This document shows, piece after piece, positions 9,379 through 18,700 of a DNA stretch of 64,000 nucleotides. The DNA is taken from positions 4,092,001-4,156,000 of the forward strand of contig NZ_CP036291.1 of assembly GCF_007750855.1 (NCBI RefSeq). Direction: 5' to 3'. A program made the position numbers and the translations under genes. Numbering within the stretch: position 1 is the stretch's first letter; every line of letters starts with the position of its first letter. This DNA comes from Pirellulimonas nuda (lineage in GTDB: Bacteria; Planctomycetota; Planctomycetia; Pirellulales; Lacipirellulaceae). The notes beneath the pieces are model-generated. The model searched no databases. It was not told the DNA's origin and saw nothing but the letters and a program-made list of their open reading frames with translations.

Positions 9379-12300
9379 ATGGCTAAGCAAGGCGATCCGC
9401 TGAGAGTTCCTAGCTCGCTCCAAGCGCAGCTACGCGCGTACCGCGGGCGGGTTTGGCTGCTCAAGCTCAGCGAGGCGTTGGCGATCGGCGTGGCGAGCGT
9501 GGCGATCGCCTACCTGGCGGTGTTCGTGATGGACCGCTTGGTCGACACCCCAGCGGCGGTCCGCACGGCGGTGTTCTTCGCGGCGCTGGCCGGATGCGCG
9601 GTGACGCCGTGGTTCTTGCACCGCTGGGTCTGGCGCCGCCGCACCCCCAAGCAACTGGCGCGGCTGCTCACGCGGCGGATGCCCCGCCTGGGCGACCAAC
9701 TGCTGGGCGTGATCGAGCTGGCCGAGAACCGCTCGGAGCAGTCGCGCTCCCCCGTGCTGGTTGAGGCCGCGATGAACCAAACCGCGCTCGACGCGGCCGC
9801 ACGCGACCTGTCGGAAGCGACCCCGCCGTCGCGGCGGCCGGCGTGGGGCGCCGTGGCCGGGCTCGGCGCCCTGGCCGCCGTCGCGCTGGCCGCGTTGCTC
9901 CCCGCGGCGGCCCAAAACGCCTGGGCGCGGCTGCTGCGGCCGTGGGGCGACGACCCGCGTTACACGTTCGCCGCGCTCGAGCCCCTGCCGCAAGCGCTGG
10001 TGGTGGCCCACGGCGAGCCGTTCGACCTGAACGTGGCGCTGCGTCCCGGCTCCGAGTGGCGCCCCGCCGAGGCCCACGCCCGCGTCGGCCGGCAGCAGCC
10101 CGTCGAGGCCTCGCTGGCCGAAGACGGCTACACGCTCGTCGTCCCCCCGCAGATCACCCCCGACGCGCTGCGGCTGAGCGTCGGCGACGCCCGGCAGACC
10201 ATCCGGATCGAGCCGACCGTCCGCCCCGAGCTCGTCAGCCTCACCGCCCGGGTCGAGCTGCCGGAGTACCTCGGCCGCACCGAGCCCCAAGAGCGCGACG
10301 CCCGCGGCGGCGCCCTCTCGGCCGTGAAGGGGAGCCGCGTGTCGCTCACGGCCACCGCCAGCCGGCCGCTGGCCTCGGCCGCGGTCGATGGCGCCCCCAG
10401 CACGCCCCGCGGCGCGGAGTTCGACGCGCCGGCCGCGCCGGTCGAAGAGAACACGTCGCGCCGGCTCGAATGGACCGACCGGCACGGCCTGACCGGCGCG
10501 GCGCCGCTGGAGCTCTCGATCTCTGCACTGGAAGACGCCTCGCCGACGCTGATCGTAGAAAACCTGCCGGGGCAAAAAGTCGTGCTTGAATCGGAGCTGA
10601 TCAACTTTACCGTCCGGGCGCGCGACGACTTCGGCGTGCGGCGCGTCGGATTCCAGTGGCGGGGATTCCCGGGCGCCGTCGAGGCGCCCTCCGAAGGGGA
10701 GCGGGTGCTCGCCTCCGGCGATCCGCACGCAGAATCTGCCGACGCACAGGGCGTCTTCTCGGCCGAGTCGTTGGGGATCCCGCCCCAGCCGCTGGCGGTG
10801 CGGGCGTTTGTTGAGGACTACTTCCCGGACCGCGGACGCGTCTACTCCGCCCCCCACGTGCTGTACGTCCTGTCGCCCGACCAGCACGCCATCTGGATGA
10901 CCGACCAACTGAGCAAGTGGCGCCGCCAGGCGCTGGAGGTCCGCGACCGCGAGCTGCAGCTCTACGAAGAGAACCGTGCGATCCGCGCCCTGGCGGCCGA
11001 CCAGCTCGACCTGCCCGAAACACGCAGCCGCGTGCAGGCGCAGGCCGACGCGGAGCAGGCCAACGGGCGCCGGCTGGCGCGGCTCACCGCGGCGGGGGCC
11101 GAGCTGGTGCGCGAGGCGTCTCGCAACCCCGAGATCGGCGTGGGGCACCTCGAGAAATGGGCGCAGATGCTGGGCCTGCTGGACGAAATCGCGGCCAACC
11201 GGATGCCGACGGTGGCCGACCTGCTGAAGCGCTCGTCCGCCGCGCCGAAGCTCGCCTCGAGCGTCAAGAAGCCGACCGCCCCGATGGCGGGCCAGGTGCG
11301 CGACACGTCGGGGGGGGGCAAGGCGGCCGAGGCCGACCCCAACTCCAAGCCCCCCGCCCCGTCGCTGGTCGACCGCGAGTCGAGCCAGCGCTCGCCCGAC
11401 GCGCTCGACGACGAGGCGGACCCCACCAAGAAGAAGGCCTCACGCGCCAAGCTCACGCTGCCGGTGACCACCGTCGCCGGCGCGGCCAAGAAGGGCGAGA
11501 AGAAAGAACCGTCGCCGGCCGGCGACAAGCTAGAAGAAGCGGTCACCGAGCAAGAGGGGCTGCTGGCCGAGTTCGACAAGATCGCCGACGAGCTCAACGA
11601 GATCCTCGCCAACCTGGAGGGGAGCACCCTGGTCAAACGCCTGAAGGCGGCCTCTCGCACGCAGTACCAGATCGCCGGCCGCGCCGGCGAGGCCGTGCCG
11701 GAGAGCTTCGGCAAGGTCCTCAGCGCGGTGCCCCAGCAGCCGCGCGAGGTGCTCAAGACGCTCGTCAAGAAGCAAGAAGAGAGCGGCCTGCAGGTCTCCT
11801 ACATCATGGACGACATGGACGCCTACTTCGAACGCCGGCAGATGACCCGCTTCAAGCAGGTGCTGGACGAGATGCGCGAGGGGGACGTGCTGGGGGGCCT
11901 GCGACGGCTCGAGGGGGACCTCACCCAGAAGCAGGGGATCGCGATCGCCGAGAGCGAGTACTGGTCCGACTCCCTCGACCGCTGGGGCGACGACCTGGTC
12001 GACCCGGCCTGCGCCGGGAGCTGCCCCGGGGGCGCGTCGCCCGAGAGCCTGCCTCCTTCGCTGGTGCTCGAAGCGATGAAGATCCTCGAAGGAGAGATCA
12101 ACCTCCGCGAAGAAACCCGCGTCGCAGAGCAGGCGCGGTCCGCGGTGGGTGAGGCCGACCACGCGGGCGAGGCCGAGCGGCTGAGCGTGGGCCAAGAGGG
12201 GCTGCGTATCCGCACGGTCGCGCTGAGCGAGCGGATCTTGGAGCTGCAGGACGCGTGGCGCCACTTCGGCAGGGAGCTGAACCTGCTAACCGCGGTCGAG

Positions 12301-12639
12301 GGGGTGATGGGCGACGCCACCGGGATCCTGGCCCGGCCCGACACCGGCCCACAGGCGGTCGCGGCCGAGACCGAGGCGATCGAGCTGCTGCTGGCCTCGA
12401 AGAAGATCAACCCCAAGGGTGGCGGGGGCGGGGGCGCTTCGCCCGGCGGCGGCGGCGGCGGCGACACCAACACCCCGGCCATCGCCCTGCTGGGACGCGG
12501 CGTCAACGAGAAAGAAGTACGCGAGGCGCACGAGGTCCAACAGACCACCGGCGAAACGGGCCAAGCCCTCCCCGCCGAGTTCCGCGCGGGCCTCGACGAG
12601 TACTTCAGCCGGCTGGAGAACCCCGGGGAGAACTCGTAA
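9379..12639 (+). CDS. Large membrane-anchored coiled-coil protein (DUF4175-like layout)
   Basis: The 1086 residues begin with two N-terminal membrane helices (about 35-55 and 60-75) and a third near 155-175. Beta-sandwich-like segments occupy about 215-480, then a long helical, charge-rich region with Lys/Pro/Ala low-complexity linkers (about 640-710) and coiled coils. A Gly-rich run near 1014-1032 precedes the C-terminus. The topology resembles DUF4175-type proteins found behind MoxR/BatA genes. No catalytic motif is visible. I infer a structural or scaffold role on the outer face of the cytoplasmic membrane. The stop overlaps a possible in-frame ATG of the next gene at 12639. Confidence 0.8.
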   Translation: MAKQGDPLRVPSSLQAQLRAYRGRVWLLKLSEALAIGVASVAIAYLAVFVMDRLVDTPAAVRTAVFFAALAGCAVTPWFLHRWVWRRRTPKQLARLLTRRMPRLGDQLLGVIELAENRSEQSRSPVLVEAAMNQTALDAAARDLSEATPPSRRPAWGAVAGLGALAAVALAALLPAAAQNAWARLLRPWGDDPRYTFAALEPLPQALVVAHGEPFDLNVALRPGSEWRPAEAHARVGRQQPVEASLAEDGYTLVVPPQITPDALRLSVGDARQTIRIEPTVRPELVSLTARVELPEYLGRTEPQERDARGGALSAVKGSRVSLTATASRPLASAAVDGAPSTPRGAEFDAPAAPVEENTSRRLEWTDRHGLTGAAPLELSISALEDASPTLIVENLPGQKVVLESELINFTVRARDDFGVRRVGFQWRGFPGAVEAPSEGERVLASGDPHAESADAQGVFSAESLGIPPQPLAVRAFVEDYFPDRGRVYSAPHVLYVLSPDQHAIWMTDQLSKWRRQALEVRDRELQLYEENRAIRALAADQLDLPETRSRVQAQADAEQANGRRLARLTAAGAELVREASRNPEIGVGHLEKWAQMLGLLDEIAANRMPTVADLLKRSSAAPKLASSVKKPTAPMAGQVRDTSGGGKAAEADPNSKPPAPSLVDRESSQRSPDALDDEADPTKKKASRAKLTLPVTTVAGAAKKGEKKEPSPAGDKLEEAVTEQEGLLAEFDKIADELNEILANLEGSTLVKRLKAASRTQYQIAGRAGEAVPESFGKVLSAVPQQPREVLKTLVKKQEESGLQVSYIMDDMDAYFERRQMTRFKQVLDEMREGDVLGGLRRLEGDLTQKQGIAIAESEYWSDSLDRWGDDLVDPACAGSCPGGASPESLPPSLVLEAMKILEGEINLREETRVAEQARSAVGEADHAGEAERLSVGQEGLRIRTVALSERILELQDAWRHFGRELNLLTAVEGVMGDATGILARPDTGPQAVAAETEAIELLLASKKINPKGGGGGGASPGGGGGGDTNTPAIALLGRGVNEKEVREAHEVQQTTGETGQALPAEFRAGLDEYFSRLENPGENS

Positions 12640-12687
12640 TGACGCGAACCACTAGTAGTACGGTGTACGACAGCCACAATGACGTTG

Positions 12688-12810
12688 GCCACGAAGAGGC
12701 ACAAACATGCACAAAGAAGATTTGCAGAGGCGTGCAGAGCTTTCTGCGCTTGCCGACATCGATGCCTACGGAGCGTTTCATTTCTGTGCTTTTTCGCGCC
12801 TTTTCGTGGC
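12688..12810. repeat. Degenerate inverted repeat, family E (GCCACGAAGAGGCACAAA)
   Basis: The left arm 12688-12716 (GCCACGAAGAGGCACAAA...) and right arm 12784-12810 (...GCGCCTTTTCGTGGC) pair imperfectly at about two thirds of positions. It lies between the coiled-coil protein and the next signal peptide. It overlaps any upstream-extended reading of that next gene. Confidence 0.6.
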
Positions 12811-13760
12811 GGTCCTTTTCCGTGAAAACCGTGCTATCCGTGGTTCTTCTCGTTCTTGCGGCCCCGGCTTCTGCCCCCGCTCAAGGCGAGCCGGTTGAGG
12901 TCGACGCCGACACGATGTTCCTAGAAGTAGAAGCGCCGGCCGTGGTCGAGGCAGCAGAGATCAAACCGGGCCAGCAGTTTCAGGTAGAGGTGCGGGTCCA
13001 GCCCGCCGCCGAGGCGCCGGCCGAAGAAGGGGTAAACCCTCAGGTCTTGGCGATGGAGCAGCAGTTGATGCCGCAGTTCCGCAGCCTGCTCGACGGCCGG
13101 CTGCACGGCCTGCGTGCTCTGTGCGACCTGACCCCCAAGCAGCAGACGCAGCTCTTGGAAGCGGGCGCCGGGGCGCTCGAGCGGTCCGTGAGGGCCGTGG
13201 CCCGTCAGCAGCTCGGGCAGCAAAACGGGTTGGTGCAGATCGGCGTCTTGTTTGCCGGCGGCAGGCAAACGGTGGTTGATCCACGGGTCGCGGTCAATAA
13301 GGCGCTGGACAAGGCGATCGCCGAAGTGTTGACCCCGGAGCAGCTCGTCGTTTTCAAGGCCGACGCGGAGAAGCGGGCCGAGTTCCGCAAGCGGGCCGCG
13401 GCGCGGGGCATCGTCAGCGCGATCGACCAGCAGCTCACGCTCAACGCAGACCAACGCAAGCGGCTGCTGGCCGCGTTGCAGGAGAAGTGGCAGGAAGAAT
13501 GGGCCGGGATCGCTCAGATGCTGCAGTACGGCCCGCAGTTCCTGCCGGCCATCCCCAACGGTCTGATCGTGCCGCTGTTGGACGCCGAGCAGAAGCAGCT
13601 TTGGTTGGGCAGGGTGAACCACGGGCACGTCTCCTTCGATCAAGCCGGCTTCCTCGCCAACAACAACCTCCGGATCGAGCCCTTCACGCCCGACGGCGCC
13701 GAGCCCCAACCCGCGGACCCGGCGGCTCCGATCGATCTCTTCGGCCCCATCGAACAATGA
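12762..13760 (+). CDS. Secreted LTxxQ-motif helical protein (first of a tandem pair)
   Basis: This reading is 332 residues. A signal peptide core VKTVLSVVLLVLAAPASAPA ends the N-region. The mature protein is helical and contains DLTPKQQTQ, LTPEQL and LTLNADQRKR, resembling the LTxxQ motifs of CpxP/Spy-type periplasmic proteins. The start is uncertain. An ATG at 12639 overlaps the previous stop but reads through inverted-repeat DNA. A GTG at 12822 gives a textbook signal peptide of about 21 residues. I list the ATG at 12762. Its stop overlaps the next ATG by 3 bp. The function is unknown; periplasmic binding or chaperone activity is an inference from the motif. Confidence 0.75.
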   Translation: MPTERFISVLFRAFSWRSFSVKTVLSVVLLVLAAPASAPAQGEPVEVDADTMFLEVEAPAVVEAAEIKPGQQFQVEVRVQPAAEAPAEEGVNPQVLAMEQQLMPQFRSLLDGRLHGLRALCDLTPKQQTQLLEAGAGALERSVRAVARQQLGQQNGLVQIGVLFAGGRQTVVDPRVAVNKALDKAIAEVLTPEQLVVFKADAEKRAEFRKRAAARGIVSAIDQQLTLNADQRKRLLAALQEKWQEEWAGIAQMLQYGPQFLPAIPNGLIVPLLDAEQKQLWLGRVNHGHVSFDQAGFLANNNLRIEPFTPDGAEPQPADPAAPIDLFGPIEQ

Positions 13761-14599
13761 ACCGCGCCCTGATTCTTCACGCATCGATCCGCCCGCTCGC
13801 GCTCGCCGCCGTCGCGGCCGTCGCGCTGGTGGGCCGCGCCGACGACGACGGCTGGGAGCCGTTCGAGGAAGCCAAGCCCGCGGCCGAGGCGCACCGGTGG
13901 GTCATCCCCCCCGATCAGTTCGAGGGCTGGGTGTTCCAGAACGCACGCACCGCCCAGGGGCAACGCAAGCAGTTCCAGGCCAAGCTCAAGCTAGCGCTCG
14001 ACAACATCGACAAGTCGTGCAGCCTCAGCGAGGCACAGCGCGAGAAGCTCCGGCTCACCGGCGAGCTGCAGATCGAGCGCTACTTTGAGAAGTACGAAAG
14101 GGTCCGGCGGACGTACATCCAGACCAAGCCGGGGCCGAACGATTTCAACGTCATCTGGCAAGAGATCCAGCCGCTGCAGCAGGAAGCGCAGTCCGGGATC
14201 TTCACGAACGATTCGCTGCTGCTGAAGGTGCTGCGCGGCGTGCTGGACGATTCCCAGCAGGCCCAGCACAAGCGGGACGAGAAGGCGCGCCGCGCCTTCC
14301 GCTACCGCGCGTTGGTCGAGGTGTTTGTGCTGCTAATCGACGAGTCGGCGCCCATGACCGACCAGCAGCGACGCGACCTGATCGAGCTGCTGCTCACCCA
14401 GACCAAGCCCCCCAGCGCCTTCGGCCAGCAGGACCAGTACTACATGATGTACCAACTGCACACGGTCCCCGCCGAGAAGCTCCGCAAGGTCGTGGGGGGC
14501 GCCCAGGGGGACCTGCTGACGAAGATCGGCGCCACGGGCCGCGCCTACGAAGCGCACCTCCGCGCCCAGGGCGTGCACCCCGTCGAGGAGGACCAATAG
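13757..14599 (+). CDS. Secreted LTxxQ-motif helical protein (second of a tandem pair)
   Basis: The 280-residue protein has a signal peptide ending near ALVGRADDD (about residue 25). It is highly helical with CSLSEAQREKLRL and APMTDQQRRDLIELL, again LTxxQ-like spacing of Leu/Met, Thr/Ser and Gln. The ATG overlaps the preceding stop (13758-13760), which fixes the start. It looks like a diverged partner of the preceding protein. The two may form a periplasmic hetero-complex with the downstream cyclase-fold and thioredoxin proteins. No enzymatic motif is seen. Confidence 0.8.
   Translation: MNRALILHASIRPLALAAVAAVALVGRADDDGWEPFEEAKPAAEAHRWVIPPDQFEGWVFQNARTAQGQRKQFQAKLKLALDNIDKSCSLSEAQREKLRLTGELQIERYFEKYERVRRTYIQTKPGPNDFNVIWQEIQPLQQEAQSGIFTNDSLLLKVLRGVLDDSQQAQHKRDEKARRAFRYRALVEVFVLLIDESAPMTDQQRRDLIELLLTQTKPPSAFGQQDQYYMMYQLHTVPAEKLRKVVGGAQGDLLTKIGATGRAYEAHLRAQGVHPVEEDQ
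14585..14592 (+). promoter_or_regulatory. Strong Shine-Dalgarno fixing the 14602 start
   Basis: GAGGAGGA lies inside the end of the previous gene, 9 nt before the ATG at 14602. Together with a gap of only 2 nt between genes it supports this start, and therefore translation of the inverted repeat that follows. Confidence 0.7.
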
Positions 14600-14601
14600 C
14601 A

Positions 14602-15786
14602 ATGCGCAGTTCTCTACGAAGGGAAGACGCGGGTAGAACGCCCCTTGCTCTGGAGCCGCAAGCGTCAGCGCCCGGAGCCATTGCCCAGCCACGGCTTCTA
14701 GCGCTGGCACGGCTCCGGGCGCTAACGCTTGCGGCTCCAACACTCTTGGGCGCGGCGGCATGTCTTCTCTTGTGTCTCTCGGCGCTCGCTCCTTCGCGCG
14801 CCCAGGGGCCCCTCCCCTTCTCCATGCACGGCGAGGCGGTGCCCCGCGACGTGCGTGAGATGTACGACCGCGGGCTCAAGTACCTGGCCTCCAAGCAGAC
14901 CCCCCAGGGGGGCTGGGGAGGCAGCTACCAGGGCCCCGGCACCACCGGCATGGCGGTGATGGCGCTGCTGGCCTCCGGCGAGGACCCCAACTTCGGCCCC
15001 TACGCCGACAACGTCCGCCGCGGCGTGAAGAGCATGATCGCAGCGCAGAACGAAGCAACCGGCTACTTCGGCAACAGCATGTACCACCACGGCTTCGCCA
15101 CGCTCGGCCTCGCCGAGGCGTACGGCGCAGTCGACGACCGCAAGCTGTGGTCCGCCGAAGACCGCGGCAAGGGGCGTTCGATCGGCGCGGCGCTCGAGCT
15201 GGCCGTCCGCGCCGCGCTCACCTCGCAAAAGAACAACCCCATCGGCGCCTGGCGCTACTCCCCCGAAGCGACCGACGCCGACACGTCGGTCAGCGGCGCG
15301 GTCTTCATGGGGCTGCTGGCCGCGCGGAACGCCGGCATTGAGGTGCCGGACGAGTCGATCGACCGGGCCATCAAGTACTTCACCGGCATGACCAGCGACG
15401 GGGGCCAGGTGGGCTACTCCGGGGGCTTCGGCAATGGATTCGACGAGTCGCTGCCGCGGATCTCGATCGCGGCCTTGGTGTACGCCGTCGCCCGCCGCAA
15501 GGACCTGGCCGAACACAAGGCGACCCTCGGCTACCTCACCGGCAACCTAGAAAAGACGGCCCAAGGCTCGTACCAGCAGTACAGCGACTACTACGAGGCG
15601 CAGGCGCTCTTCCAGGGCGACATCGACGCCTGGGAGAAATGGAACAAGCTGCTGGTGCGGCGCCTCAAGGAGGCGCAGCAGAAGGACGGCAGCTTCACCG
15701 GGCAGTTCGGCCCGGAGACCAGCACGCAGCTCTCGCTGCTGGCGCTGGCGCTCAACTACCGGTTCCTCCCTATCTATGAGCGGTAG
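14602..15786 (+). CDS. Secreted alpha/alpha-toroid protein (squalene-cyclase-like fold)
   Basis: The 394-residue protein has an unusual N-terminus of about 65 residues ending in a signal-peptide-like stretch (LLGAAACLLLCLSALAPSRA). The mature part has repeats of the prenyltransferase/squalene-oxidase type, such as GLKYLASKQTPQGGWGG and AIKYFTGMTSDGGQVGYSG, with QxDGSFTGQ near the C-terminus. The cyclase catalytic DxDD is replaced by a DADTS-like stretch, so terpene cyclisation is doubtful. Secreted toroid proteins of this kind are common in planctomycetes with unknown function. Residues about 17-46 are encoded by a family-A inverted repeat. The stop overlaps the next start by 11 bp. Confidence 0.85.
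   Translation: MRSSLRREDAGRTPLALEPQASAPGAIAQPRLLALARLRALTLAAPTLLGAAACLLLCLSALAPSRAQGPLPFSMHGEAVPRDVREMYDRGLKYLASKQTPQGGWGGSYQGPGTTGMAVMALLASGEDPNFGPYADNVRRGVKSMIAAQNEATGYFGNSMYHHGFATLGLAEAYGAVDDRKLWSAEDRGKGRSIGAALELAVRAALTSQKNNPIGAWRYSPEATDADTSVSGAVFMGLLAARNAGIEVPDESIDRAIKYFTGMTSDGGQVGYSGGFGNGFDESLPRISIAALVYAVARRKDLAEHKATLGYLTGNLEKTAQGSYQQYSDYYEAQALFQGDIDAWEKWNKLLVRRLKEAQQKDGSFTGQFGPETSTQLSLLALALNYRFLPIYER
14651..14739. repeat. Inverted repeat, family A, lying inside a coding region
   Basis: The arms 14651-14679 and 14711-14739 are 29 nt long and pair at 28 positions. The core AAGCGTCAGCGCCCGGAG is shared with the copy at 3710-3849. Unlike that copy, it is read in frame and encodes part of the N-terminal region of the cyclase-fold protein. 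The loop is 31 nt. Confidence 0.9.
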
Positions 15787-18700
15787 CCGCGTGAGATACG
15801 TGCAGAGCCGGAGTTGGAGCTTGCTGTTCGCACTAGCGTGCGCCGCGCCGCTGTGCGCAGGCCCAACCTCCGAAGGCCCTGCGCCCGTGGGCCGGTTGCT
15901 GCTGGGCAGCGGCGACTACCTGGAGGGGACGTGGCGCGACAGCCCGGCGGGGGGCGCGGTGCGGTGGGAGTCGCCGCTGGCGGCCGGCGCGTACGAGTTC
16001 CCCTGGCCCGCGGTCGAGAGCCTCACGTTCCCGTCGCCCGAGAGTGGCGCGGAGCCGACCGGCGCGCTGCGTTTTGAGCTGGTCGGGGGCGACCTGCTGT
16101 ACGGCGACCTGTTGGACGTGTCGCCCGAGTCGTTCACCGTGCAATCGGCCGCTGCCCCCGACGCGCCGCTCAAGATCCGCCGCGAGAGCGTCTGCCGGAT
16201 CACGCCCCGGCAGGCGGGCAGCAACGTGATCTACTCCGGCCCCGGCCACCCGTCCCAATGGAAGTCGCCGGCCATCGACGACTGGCGGCTGATGCACGGC
16301 GCGCTCGCCACCGACGCGTCGGGCGCCTCGATCGGGCAAGACGTGGGCCTCTCGGACCCGGTGCGGATCGAGCTCGAGCTCGCGTGGCAAGAGACCCCCA
16401 GCTTTGTGCTGGAGCTGGGCGACTCGCCGACCGCCCGCGCCATCGCCGAACAACAGCGGGACCAGCGGCTCAAGGGGATTATCAACCGCGCGCAGCAAGA
16501 AGAGGTGGATTCCGAATCGGTCGCGTTCGCGTTAGAGACGGTCGGCGACCGGTTGGTCGTGATGCGGGACCTGCAGGACGCGGCCGACCTGGCCGTTGTC
16601 GGGCCGGTCCAACCGGGGCCGGGCCGATTGAACTGCGTCGTGTACCTCGATCTGGCCAAGGGCCGGTTCATCGCGGTCACCCCCTCCGAAGAGCCCATGG
16701 CGGAGCTAACGGTCGCCGGCCAGATCGACGCCACACGGCACGGCGGCATCCGGCTCACCAACCGCGGCGGCGACATCCGCCTCGAACGGCTCCGCGTCAG
16801 CGCGTGGGACGGCAAGCCCCCGACCCCGCTGCGCGGCGAGGGGCCGCGGGTCGTACGCGTCGGCGCCGAGCCTGCCGCGGCCGAGCTGGTCGGCTACGAC
16901 GCCGCCACGAAGACGCTGCGTTTCACAGAGATTGCCGGTGGGTCCGATGAAGAGAAAGACAAAGTAAAGAGCGGGGACGAGAACGACGAAGAGCCCACGG
17001 CGCCTCCCGCCGGCGATCCCTTCACGGTGACGCTCGACCAACTCGCCGTGGTGGTGCTACGCCCCGACGCCTCGTCGCCGAGGCCGCCGGTGTCGGTCGA
17101 CCTGCACAGCGGCGAGCGGCTGGGCGGAGCGCCGGGCCAAGTAGCCCGGGGGCGGCTGAAGCTCGCCTGCCCCTGGAGCGAGACGCCCGTCCAGACGCCG
17201 ATCGAGGCGATCCGCTCGGTCCACACGCTCGAACAACCCCCCTACGAGCCGCGCGGCTTGACGGGCCCCAGCGTCGGGCTCGAAACAGACGCCTCGAACA
17301 CCAAGGGAGAGCTCACCGGCGGACCCGCGAGCCGGGGCAAGTCGTGCCTGGTGTGGCGGCCCCGTGACAGCCAGAACGCCCTGCCGCTGCGCAGCAGCGT
17401 GCGCGGGACGCTGGTGCTGCGTGAGCCGCGGCCTAAGGTGAGCCGGGTCCAGTCGCAGCCCCCCAGGGCCGCCCGCCGCAAGGTTCAAGGTTTTTTTGGG
17501 GCGATCGCGGGGGTCTTCGGCGTGGCGCCCGCCGTCGGCCCCGCGGCCGACGCCGAACCGGCCGCCCCGCGTGACGAGCCCCGGCCGGCGGCGCCGACGC
17601 TCCCGCCCCACATCGTCTATCTCCGCGGCGGCGACAAGCTGCCGTGCACGGTCGAGTCGATCGACCAGCAGGGGGTCCACCTCCGCTCCCCGTACGCCGA
17701 GACCGACTTCGTGCCACACACGCACGTCAAGGCGATCGAGCTGGTCACCCGCGGCGTCGACGGGCGGATCACCGACGACCGGCGGCAAGAGCTGCTGACC
17801 CTCCCCCGCATGCAGGAGGGGAACGCCCCCACGCACCTGCTGGTCTCGACCAAGGGGGACTACCTCCGCTGCCGGCTGCTGGGGCTGTCCGACGAGGCCG
17901 CCACGGTGGAGGTGCGGCTAGAAGAAGTCCAGCTCGAGCGGTCGCGGATCGCACGGGCGATCTGGCTCGACCCGCCGCCGAAGAACGACGCCCCCGCAGA
18001 CCCAGACGCAGCGCCCCCCAAGCCGGCGGCCCCCCCCGGCGACTCGCTGCGTGTGCAGTTGCTGCGGACCGACGGCGTGCGGCTCTCGTTCGTGCTCGAA
18101 GCGTTCGAGTCGACCGTCGACGAGCCGGTGGGGCCGCTCGTCGGCGTTAGCGACGTGCTAGGCAAGTGCCGCGCGTTGCTGTCGGAAGTCGACGCGATCC
18201 GGCTGGGCGCCGACCCCGAGCAGTCCCCAGCGCCGCGGTCGTACCACGAGTGGGTGATGATCCCGGCCAAGCAGCCTCGGGAGGACCCCGACGCCCCGGA
18301 CGACGGCGCGTCGGGGGGCTCGCCCCTGGTCGGCCAGCCGGCGCCCCCGGTGACGCTCCCCTGGCTGGACGACGCGCTCGCCGGCGGCGAGCCCTTCGCC
18401 CCGGACCGGTTCCACGGCCAGGTGCTGGTGCTTGACTTCTGGGCTTCGTGGTGCGGGCCCTGCATGCAGGCGATGCCGGTCGTCGACCGGGTGTGCGCCG
18501 AGTACGAGGCGCAGGGGGTGCAGTTGGTGGCGGTGAACCTGCAAGAAGAAGCAGACGAGATCGGCGCCGCCCTCGAGCGGCTGGGGCTGCGGCCCCGCGT
18601 GGCGCTCGACCGCGACGGCGTCGCCGCGCAGCGCTACCGCGTGACCGGGATCCCCCAGACGGTGATCATCAACCGCGCCGGCGACGTAACGCACGTGCTG

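Noticed and set aside
12639-12761. N-terminal extension of the first LTxxQ protein to an ATG overlapping the previous stop
   Set aside because: It would translate family-E inverted-repeat DNA and bury the signal peptide about 80 residues in. It cannot be fully excluded, given the translated repeat at 14651.
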